Positions 1 through 5,364 of a stretch of DNA of 6,060 bases are shown one piece after another. The translations under genes were made by a program, and so were the position numbers. Each line of letters opens with the position of its first letter. Position 1 is the first letter of the stretch. The stretch covers positions 1 to 6,060 of the forward strand of contig JAMCZD010000248.1 of the NCBI GenBank assembly GCA_023473405.1, written 5' to 3'. The stretch comes from Candidatus Omnitrophota bacterium (GTDB taxonomy: Bacteria > Verrucomicrobiota > Verrucomicrobiia > Limisphaerales > UBA1319). Under the pieces are notes generated by a model. It was not told the DNA's origin. It did not search any database and saw only the letters and a program-made list of their open reading frames with translations.

Positions 1-1410
1 GGTCCGACCTGGACGACGTGGCTTGGGATTGCGCTGGCGGCGAGCGCGCTGGGATGGCTGATGTATGCGGCATCGGGCACGGACTTGCAGCGGTACCTGC
101 AGACCAACGGTTTTAGCGAGCCGGTATTGGCTGAGCAGATTCAGCGGTTCAGCCTGATGGAAGTGGGATGGTATATCTTTTTCTTTGTGCTCGCTTTTGC
201 CTTGATCACCCTGATCCTAAGCCGGGCCTTGAGCGGTTCGCGCGCCCGGTGGGCGTGGATAGCGCTGGCGGTTTTGCTGGTGGCGGACTTGGCTCGAGCC
301 AACTCGCCCTGGATCATTTATTACAATTACAAGCTCAAATACGCCGACAACCCGGTCTTTGACATCATGCGCGACAAGCCTTACGAGCACCGCGTCTCCA
401 TCATGCCGCTGGACATCCAGCCGTTGCCCATGCTCAACAACCTTTACATCTACCAGTGGCTCCAACAGCAGTTCCAATACTACAATATCCAGTCGTCGGA
501 CATCATCCAGGAACCGCGCACCCTGGCCGATAACGCCGCCTACCGCGCGGCCTTCTCGCGGTCCGACCTGGCCGACCTTTTGCGGCTCTGGCAATTGACC
601 AATACCAAGTATTTGCTCGGTCTAGGCGGGAACTTCGTGGACGTATGGAACAAGCAAGTCGATCCGGAGCATCACGGCTTCCAGCTCAAGGCCGCCTTCG
701 ACCTGGTACCGAAGCCGGGCGCTGAGACCGATCCCAAAAAAATGACCTTCGACGACCTGACGGCTGAGATTAAGCCTGATGGCCGATTCGGCCTGATCGA
801 ATTTACCAACGCCCTGCCGCGCGCCCAATTGTTCGCGCACTGGCAAATCAATACCAACGACCAGGCCGCTCTTGATGAATTGGCGAATCCCGGTTTCGAT
901 CCGACCCGGACCGTGCTGGTGACCCGGCCAACTACGGACCTGCCCGCACCGGGATCGACCAACCAAAATGCCGGCTCGGTGGCTATCAAACACTATGCGC
1001 CCAAGGATGTCCGACTCGAGGCAAAGGTCGATGCGCCCGCCGTCCTGCTCTTGAATGACAAGTATGATCGGGACTGGAAGGTCCAGGTTGACGGCCGCCC
1101 GGCACCCGTGCTGCGCTGCAATTACATCATGCGCGGCGTGTTCCTGAAACCCGGTTCGCACACCATCGAGTTCCGTTACCTGCCGCCGGTTACCAGCCTT
1201 TATATCAGCCTCGCCGCGTGGGTCCTGGGACTGGGTATTTGCGGTTTCCTGGCCGCGTCGCGCAAAGCGGGTCAAGGACCATCGGACACCGGCGGCGACC
1301 GGACGGTTTCATCGGGACAACCTGCCGAGGCCGTTGCAGGCGGACGCACCACCGAGGCGACAAGAACCGGTCCGAATCGGGCGCCCCGGCCTCCGCAAGC
1401 CGCCTCGTGA
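1..1410 (+). CDS. YfhO-like integral membrane protein, C-terminal part (5' end outside window)
   Basis: The reading frame is open from base 1 to the TGA at 1408-1410, giving 469 visible residues. There is no stop between base 1 and the ATG at 61, and the residues encoded there are hydrophobic, so the ATG at 61 is internal and the gene starts left of the window. YfhO-family proteins are usually about 800-900 residues, so roughly half is present. Visible parts, numbered from base 1: the end of a membrane helix (about 8-24), helices at about 55-75 and 84-99, a large extracytoplasmic region, and a beta-rich domain at about 341-396 with the YfhO-like pattern NDKYDRDWKVQVDG, then a hydrophobic-polar stretch ending PGSHTIEFRY. 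A last helix lies at about 401-420, followed by a 49-residue Gly/Pro/Thr-rich tail of low complexity. Members of this family are polytopic, distantly GT-C-like, and linked to glycosylation of envelope polymers. That role, and coupling to the methyltransferase 24 bases downstream, are inferences. An uncharacterised glycosyltransferase-like protein is the main alternative. Confidence 0.75.
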   Translation, partial: GPTWTTWLGIALAASALGWLMYAASGTDLQRYLQTNGFSEPVLAEQIQRFSLMEVGWYIFFFVLAFALITLILSRALSGSRARWAWIALAVLLVADLARANSPWIIYYNYKLKYADNPVFDIMRDKPYEHRVSIMPLDIQPLPMLNNLYIYQWLQQQFQYYNIQSSDIIQEPRTLADNAAYRAAFSRSDLADLLRLWQLTNTKYLLGLGGNFVDVWNKQVDPEHHGFQLKAAFDLVPKPGAETDPKKMTFDDLTAEIKPDGRFGLIEFTNALPRAQLFAHWQINTNDQAALDELANPGFDPTRTVLVTRPTTDLPAPGSTNQNAGSVAIKHYAPKDVRLEAKVDAPAVLLLNDKYDRDWKVQVDGRPAPVLRCNYIMRGVFLKPGSHTIEFRYLPPVTSLYISLAAWVLGLGICGFLAASRKAGQGPSDTGGDRTVSSGQPAEAVAGGRTTEATRTGPNRAPRPPQAAS

Positions 1411-1434
1411 ATGAGGCTGCCTCGCTAGTTTCTT

Positions 1435-2217
1435 ATGAGCCACCAGGATACCTATCGCCAAAATGAGGCTTACGCCGCCTTCCTGGCCGGGTGGGACTTC
1501 GGGTTCTATGCCAAGTATGCCGACGCTCTGCGCCCCTCCAAACCGGGTGCGCGGGTGCTCGACGTCGGCTGCGGCGTGGGACAAGTGGTGCGGCGATTGA
1601 CCCAGGCCGGGTTCGAGGCCTACGGGGTGGACGTGTCCGAACCGAACCTCGAACGGGCCCGGAAGATCAGTTCTCGCTGCCAATTCTACGACGGGCGGCA
1701 TCTCCCTTTTCCGGACGGCCATTTCGCCGGCGTCGGCGCGTTGAATGTCCTCGAGCACGTGGAGGCCCCGGAGGCTTTCCTCGAGGAATTGGTGCGGGTG
1801 GCGGCAAGCGGCGGGCGGATCGTGGTATCGAGTCCAAATTTCCTGCGCGTGCTCGGTTTTCGTGATTACCATCCCCGGATGCGCGGGTTGGGCAACAAGC
1901 GGCGCAATTGGTGCCGGTTGCGGTCGAAGCGCCGGCAAATGCGGCGTGATCCCCAATCGGTGCGGTTTGACCGGATGCCGCCGATTGTCAAGGAACCTTT
2001 CACGCCGGATGACGACGCGATAGTGGCAACCAATCCGCTGGAGATTCGATTCTTTCTCGAACGGGCCGGGTGCGAAATCCTCGATGTATCCTGCACGGAC
2101 CGTTACGTGGCCAGGCCCATTGACTGGCTGTTGAACGCGACGCCTTTGCGCTATCTCATGCTTAACGGCTTCGTGGTGGCGCGAAAGCGAGCCTCGAAGA
2201 ATTCACGATCGAACTGA
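1435..2217 (+). CDS. Class I SAM-dependent methyltransferase
   Basis: This 260-residue protein has a Rossmann-type methyltransferase domain of the Methyltransf_11/23 kind. Motif I, VLDVGCGVG, is at residues 41-49 and binds S-adenosylmethionine. Strand beta-2 follows as YGVDVSEPN (63-71), where the acidic residue would hold the ribose. Next come LPFPDGHFAGVGALNVLEHVE (90-110, split here by function: the PF.DG.F turn, then the NVLEHV motif) and the post-motif strand GGRIVVSSPN (126-135). Residues 148-171 form a very basic segment, and the C-terminal part (from about 185) shows the FFLERAGCEILDV helix-strand common in these enzymes. ATG 1435 is the first start in frame after the upstream gene; I see no good Shine-Dalgarno, the only GAGG lying about 18 bases away. 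The upstream gene is in the same frame but separated by TGA (1408) and TAG (1426), so this is not a split fusion. The substrate is unknown; a sugar or lipid-linked intermediate of envelope synthesis is a guess from the neighbour. No transmembrane segment is evident, so it should be cytoplasmic. Confidence 0.88.
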   Translation: MSHQDTYRQNEAYAAFLAGWDFGFYAKYADALRPSKPGARVLDVGCGVGQVVRRLTQAGFEAYGVDVSEPNLERARKISSRCQFYDGRHLPFPDGHFAGVGALNVLEHVEAPEAFLEELVRVAASGGRIVVSSPNFLRVLGFRDYHPRMRGLGNKRRNWCRLRSKRRQMRRDPQSVRFDRMPPIVKEPFTPDDDAIVATNPLEIRFFLERAGCEILDVSCTDRYVARPIDWLLNATPLRYLMLNGFVVARKRASKNSRSN

Positions 2218-2227
2218 CGTTCGATGA

Positions 2228-2252
2228 CGCAAGCTTGCGATTGATTTCGCAA
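2228..2252. promoter_or_regulatory. 12-bp perfect palindrome plus a third half-site, upstream of the Sel1 gene
   Basis: CGCAAGCTTGCG (2228-2239) is a perfect palindrome. A further CGCAA half-site lies at 2248-2252, so TTGCGA (2235-2240) and TCGCAA (2247-2252) also form a 6-bp inverted repeat with a 6-nt loop. The group sits in the 57-base gap between the methyltransferase stop and the Sel1-protein start, 22 bases before that start. It could be an operator, or an RNA hairpin in the leader. It lacks a following T-run on either strand, so it is not a standard intrinsic terminator. I see no convincing -35/-10 pair beside it. The pattern is directly visible; a regulatory function is inference. Confidence 0.3.
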
Positions 2253-2274
2253 AAAGCCCCCTTAGGCTGGGCGC

Positions 2275-3903
2275 ATGCGAATGCCGTATTTCACACTTGC
2301 GCTTGGGTTTGTCTTTCTCTGGCTTGCCACACTTGTGACGCCGGTCTGCCGCGCCGGCGCTCGAGCGGATGATGAACCGGCCTCGAAGCGGCTCCCCGCC
2401 GATGTGGAAAAGGCAGATCCCAAGACCCAAACCGATCTTGGCGTATCCTATTATCAACAAGGCGAATTTGCCCGTGCCGTGGCTTGTTTTCGACGCGCCG
2501 CCGCGCAAGGCTATGCCGAGGCGCAAGCTAAATTGGGTTACTGCTACTTTCATGGCCAGGGCGTGCCCCAGGACAAATCTCAAGCCGTGAAATGGTATCG
2601 CCAGGCGGCCGATCTCGGCCTGGCCAAGGCGCAACAGAACCTGGCCCTCTGCTATTACCAGGGCCAGGGTGTGGAACGGAATCCAGCCGAGGCGGTCAAG
2701 TGGTTTCGATTGGCCGCCAAGCAGGGATGGGCCGGCGCGCAATGCAGCCTGGGCGTATGCCTGTTCAACGGGGAGGGAGTCAAGCGCGACGATGCCCAAG
2801 CGGTCAAGTGGTTGCGCCTGGCTGCTAATCAAGGTCTGCCCGAGGCGCAGACTTACTTGGGAACCAGCTACCTCGATGGACGCGGCGTAAAGGCCGATCC
2901 TCTCGAGGCGGTGAAGTGGTTGCGCCAGGCCGCCGATAGTGGCTATCCGGCTGCCCAAGGCAAACTCGGCCTGTGTTACCTGGAAGGACGAGGCGTCAAA
3001 GCCAATGCCGTTGAGGCGGTGAAGTGGCTCCGCCAGGCCGCCGACGAGGGCGATGCCGCCGCCCAAGGGAACCTCGGGACCTGCTACCTGAACGGGCAGG
3101 GCGTCGAGCCGAATCTCGCCGAGGCAATCCGCTGGTTGGGCCGCGCCGCCGACCAGGGCCTCGCCGGGGCACAAAGCAACCTGGGCGCCTGTTACCTCGA
3201 GGGACGCGGCGTGCCCCAGGACGCCGCTCGAGCTGTTCAATGGTTCGAAAAAGCCGCCGCCCAGGGTTACGCCGTGGCCCAGAACAACCTCGCCGCGTGT
3301 TACATCGACGGACACGGCGTGGACCGCGATTATTCCCTCGCGATCAGATGGCTGCGCCAGGCCGCCGGCCAAGACCTGGCCGAAGCGCAAAGCAAGCTCG
3401 GTTGGTTCTATTTCTTCGGCCAGGGCGTGACTAAAGACACCGCTGAGGCCGTGAAATGGTATCGCCGCGCTGCCGAACAAGGTTATCCCAAGGCACAACA
3501 TAATCTGGGGGTGTGTTATCTGAACGGCGAGGGCGTTCCTTTGAATTATCTCGAGGCCGTCAAATGGTTCCGCCGCGCCGCTGACCAGGGATACGCCGAC
3601 GCACAGCACAACCTGGGCGCCTGTTACCTCGATGGGAAAGGAGTGAAATCGGACCCCATCGAAGCGGTCGCCTGGTTCCGCAAGGCCGCCCGGCAAGGTC
3701 TCCCCGAAGCACAACGCGTCCTCGGGGATTGCTATGAGCGCGGTCAAGGCGTAACCCAGGACCCTGTCGAGGCGCTTAAGTGGTACCTCCTGGCGGCGGA
3801 CCAAGGCGACCAGGATGCAGCTCAAGCTCGAGACCGATTGCAGGACACCTTGAGCACCGGCCAGATAGCCGAGGCAAAGCGCCGTACCGCGGTTGCGGAG
3901 TAA
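2275..3903 (+). CDS. Exported Sel1-like repeat protein (12 Sel1 repeats)
   Basis: This 542-residue protein begins with a likely Sec signal peptide: a hydrophobic core at about residues 5-24 and a possible cleavage after ARA at residue 31. The Cys at 25 does not sit in a good lipobox, so a soluble periplasmic or secreted protein is favoured over a lipoprotein. Residues about 48-80 form a shorter, TPR-like first repeat. Residues 81-512 are twelve Sel1 repeats of exactly 36 residues with no indels, of the form xxAQxxLGxCYxxGxGVxxDxxEAVKWxRxAAxxGx. The Trp at repeat position 27 is present in all twelve. A 30-residue charged tail (513-542) ends the protein. Sel1 repeats fold into alpha-helical solenoids that bind proteins; no catalytic domain is visible, so a scaffold or adaptor role is likely and the partner is unknown. 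ATG 2275 is chosen because it precedes the signal peptide; ATG 2281 (residue 3) is a possible alternative. AGG at 2264-2266 is a weak ribosome binding site. It may be transcribed with the upstream genes or alone. Confidence 0.92.
   Translation: MRMPYFTLALGFVFLWLATLVTPVCRAGARADDEPASKRLPADVEKADPKTQTDLGVSYYQQGEFARAVACFRRAAAQGYAEAQAKLGYCYFHGQGVPQDKSQAVKWYRQAADLGLAKAQQNLALCYYQGQGVERNPAEAVKWFRLAAKQGWAGAQCSLGVCLFNGEGVKRDDAQAVKWLRLAANQGLPEAQTYLGTSYLDGRGVKADPLEAVKWLRQAADSGYPAAQGKLGLCYLEGRGVKANAVEAVKWLRQAADEGDAAAQGNLGTCYLNGQGVEPNLAEAIRWLGRAADQGLAGAQSNLGACYLEGRGVPQDAARAVQWFEKAAAQGYAVAQNNLAACYIDGHGVDRDYSLAIRWLRQAAGQDLAEAQSKLGWFYFFGQGVTKDTAEAVKWYRRAAEQGYPKAQHNLGVCYLNGEGVPLNYLEAVKWFRRAADQGYADAQHNLGACYLDGKGVKSDPIEAVAWFRKAARQGLPEAQRVLGDCYERGQGVTQDPVEALKWYLLAADQGDQDAAQARDRLQDTLSTGQIAEAKRRTAVAE
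2515..3810 (+). repeat. Twelve in-frame 108-bp units encoding Sel1 repeats
   Basis: Units begin at 2515 and every 108 bases after it, the last ending at 3810. Conservation is mainly at protein level. At DNA level the units have diverged, with most similarity between units 4 and 5 (2839-2946 and 2947-3054), which share GAGGCGGTGAAGTGG at the same phase followed by near-identical codons for LRQAAD. This suggests growth by duplication of single 36-codon modules, with the pair 4/5 among the more recent. Confidence 0.9.
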
Positions 3904-3909
3904 ACCCGC

Positions 3910-3958
3910 TCATGCGTGGAGCGTGGAGCGTGCGGCGTGGAGCGTGATGAGTGCCCAA
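3910..3958. repeat. Heptamer tandem repeat block A (consensus TGGAGCG)
   Basis: Directly after the Sel1 gene stop the DNA moves in 7-base steps. TGGAGCG occurs at 3917, 3924 and 3938, with the variant TGCGGCG at 3931. More degenerate units stand at 3910 (TCATGCG), 3945 (TGATGAG) and 3952 (TGCCCAA). The well-supported core is 3914-3948; the flanking units are less certain. Three bases (3959-3961) separate it from the next, in-register array. Confidence 0.75.
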
Positions 3959-3961
3959 CTT

Positions 3962-4045
3962 TGGAGGTTGAATGTTGGATGTTGGACGTTCGTCCCTTCG
4001 CCCTTACCCCTTAGCCCTTCGCCCTTAGCCCATTGCCCATTGCCC
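3962..4045. repeat. Twelve in-register heptamers, changing from TGGATGT-type to TTAGCCC-type
   Basis: Exactly 84 bases divide into twelve 7-base units with no slip. The first four (3962-3989) are TGGATGT variants. The unit at 3990-3996 (TCGTCCC) is intermediate. The last seven (3997-4045) are C-rich: TTCGCCC at 3997 and 4018, TTAGCCC at 4011 and 4025, TTACCCC at 4004, and ATTGCCC at 4032 and 4039. The CCC is in a fixed position in all eight units from 3990. The right part overlaps the 3' end of the convergent M48 protease gene and supplies its stop codon. It resembles in style the short heptameric tandem repeats (STRR) described in cyanobacteria; that is analogy only, not evidence of relatedness. 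Confidence 0.88.
3984..3995. other. Small inverted repeat at the switch point of the heptamer array
   Basis: GGACG (3984-3988) and CGTCC (3991-3995) are perfect complements around TT; as RNA it would fold as a GGAC/GTCC stem with a GTTC tetraloop. It lies exactly where the repeats change from G-rich to C-rich on the + strand, midway between two convergent genes. No T-run follows on either strand, so it does not meet the pattern of an intrinsic terminator, though no better candidate is seen between the two genes. Confidence 0.35.
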
Positions 4046-5285
4046 GCAGGGCTTGCTGGCGTTCGAGCAGGGTCGGGTGGGAATAGAAAAAGCGGCTGTA
4101 GAGCGGGTGTGGGGTCAGGTTACTAAGGTTTTTCTCGCTGAGGCCGCGCAGGGCGCGGACCAGCGATTCCGGTTGTCCGGTAATTTTGGCGGAATAAGCG
4201 TCGGCCTGGTATTCAAAGCGTCTCGACCAGTAATGGATCAGCGGAGAAAGCCAAAAGCCGATCACCCCGGACAATAAACCCGCCAGCAACAACGCTGGAA
4301 CAATGCTGCCGGTGCTGAAGCCGAAGGCGCGATAAAACCAGGCTTGCCTGGCCAGCCATGCCACACACCCGAACCCGAGCAACAAGCCGGCAGCCGACCC
4401 GATGAGCAGCTTGACCACATGCCTCTTTTGGTAATGTCCAATCTCGTGCGCCAGGACCGCCTCGAGCTCCGCGTCTGCCAATTGCGCGACGAGGGTGTCG
4501 AACAGGACGATTTTTCGAAACCGGCCAAACCCGGTGAAGAAGGCATTGGAATGACGCGACCGTCGGCTGCCGTCCATGACCTGGATAGCTTTTGTCCGGA
4601 ACCCGGTTCGTTGGGCGAGGGCCAGCAACCGGTCGCGCAGCGGCCCGGTCTGGAGCGGGGTCATTTTATTGAACAGTGGTAGGATCAGTACCGGGGCCAA
4701 TACGGCCATCAGGAGTTGGAAAGCCACAACGCAACCCCAAGCCCAGACCCACCACCACGTCCCAATCCAATCGACCAATTTCAGGATCAACACCAGCAAC
4801 GGGTATCCCAGCGCCGCGCCCAGGAGCAATCCTTTCAGGCGGTCGCTCCACCAGGTGCGCGGTGTGGTGGTGTTGAACCCGAACCGTTGCTCCAACCGGA
4901 ACTGGGCATACCAATCCAGCGGCAACGCCGCAACGGCCAAGACAACACCTACCACGAATAAATAAGCGGCCATGGACCAGGCGGAATTGCCCAACCCGCG
5001 GTCAAACTGATGAAATGCCCAGGGCAAAAGCCCGCTGAACAATACCGCAATTAAAAGGCCCATCTGCCAGACCGCTTCAACTTGGTTCAACCGGGTCTTG
5101 GCCAGGGTGTATTGCACCGACTTGGCGTAGGTCGGAGCATCGATGAAATCACGGAAAACGTCGGGCACGCTGGCCGCATGGTCCCGCGCCTCACGCCGGT
5201 TCAGCCACTCGAGCCATGCCTCCGCCCCGCCGCGGACGATGATCAAGACCAATGCCGCCCAAATGGTTAGTAAGGACAGGTTCAT
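4011..5285 (-). CDS. M48 family metallopeptidase, Ste24/CAAX-protease type
   Basis: This 424-residue zinc protease is integral to the membrane. The zinc site is HEIGH at residues 280-284 (His280 and His284 as ligands, Glu281 as catalytic base), with the third ligand Glu358 in FEYQAD (357-362). The Ste24-like blocks SRHSNAFFTGFG (243-254) and YSHPTLLER (401-409) are also present. Hydrophobic segments lie near residues 2-18, 72-90, 104-124, 152-172, 178-203, 291-311 and 328-350, as expected for the multi-helix chamber of Ste24 enzymes; the 173-183 part is very Trp-rich. The length matches the family (about 410-450). Bacterial members are probably envelope quality-control proteases rather than prenyl-protein processors; the substrate here is unknown. 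ATG 5285 gives the usual N-terminal helix; no clear Shine-Dalgarno precedes it. The last 11 residues, from Arg414, and the TAA stop come from a heptamer repeat array, so the ancestral C-terminus probably ended near residue 414. Confidence 0.93.
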   Translation of the reverse strand: MNLSLLTIWAALVLIIVRGGAEAWLEWLNRREARDHAASVPDVFRDFIDAPTYAKSVQYTLAKTRLNQVEAVWQMGLLIAVLFSGLLPWAFHQFDRGLGNSAWSMAAYLFVVGVVLAVAALPLDWYAQFRLEQRFGFNTTTPRTWWSDRLKGLLLGAALGYPLLVLILKLVDWIGTWWWVWAWGCVVAFQLLMAVLAPVLILPLFNKMTPLQTGPLRDRLLALAQRTGFRTKAIQVMDGSRRSRHSNAFFTGFGRFRKIVLFDTLVAQLADAELEAVLAHEIGHYQKRHVVKLLIGSAAGLLLGFGCVAWLARQAWFYRAFGFSTGSIVPALLLAGLLSGVIGFWLSPLIHYWSRRFEYQADAYSAKITGQPESLVRALRGLSEKNLSNLTPHPLYSRFFYSHPTLLERQQALRAMGNGLRAKG

Positions 5286-5310
5286 TTAGTCAATCGATTC
5301 TGAGGCCGAA

Positions 5311-5340
5311 GCGGTGTCGCGCCACAAGGCTTGCCACCGC
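5311..5340. other. Nested inverted repeat between the HAD and M48 genes
   Basis: GCGGTG (5311-5316) pairs with CACCGC (5335-5340). Inside it GCC (5321-5323) pairs with GGC (5328-5330) around ACAA. The two stems are separated by equal 4-base internal loops (TCGC and TTGC). It sits in the 79-base gap between two same-strand genes, about 26 bases upstream of the M48 start, and could be a leader hairpin, a processing site or an attenuating structure. The outer stem of 6 bp is short enough to be chance in GC-rich DNA. Confidence 0.25.
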
Positions 5341-5364
5341 ACTCCAAAAATGTCGGACGCGCCC

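Noticed and set aside
622..1275. 217-codon open frame on the - strand inside the YfhO-like gene
   Set aside because: It is wholly antisense to a coding region with clear family features; the translation shows no domain or membrane pattern and looks like a GC-rich shadow.
1309..1956. 215-codon open frame on the - strand across the methyltransferase
   Set aside because: It is antisense to well-conserved methyltransferase motifs, has no recognisable domain and no ribosome binding site.
2203..3825. 540-codon open frame antisense to the whole Sel1 gene
   Set aside because: It mirrors the 36-codon repeat of the + strand gene, has the same period, no recognisable domain, and overlaps the methyltransferase 3' end. 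Absence of stops is a by-product of the repeated GC-rich codons.
3904..4010. Rho-independent terminators for the convergent genes
   Set aside because: No GC-rich stem followed by a T-run was found on either strand; the only hairpin (3984-3995) lacks the T-run.
3910..4045. CRISPR array
   Set aside because: The period is 7 bases with no unique spacers and no cas genes nearby; it is a simple tandem repeat.
3893..4126. 77-codon + strand open frame through the heptamer array
   Set aside because: The translation (AWSVERAAWSV, PSPLPLSPSP) is simply the 7-base repeat read in codons and then runs antisense into the protease gene; it is not a credible protein.
5286..5364. Sigma70-type promoter for the M48 gene
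   Set aside because: On the - strand a TTGTGG and a CAGAAT can be paired, but the spacing is about 19 bases and the -10 match is only 4 of 6, too weak to list.
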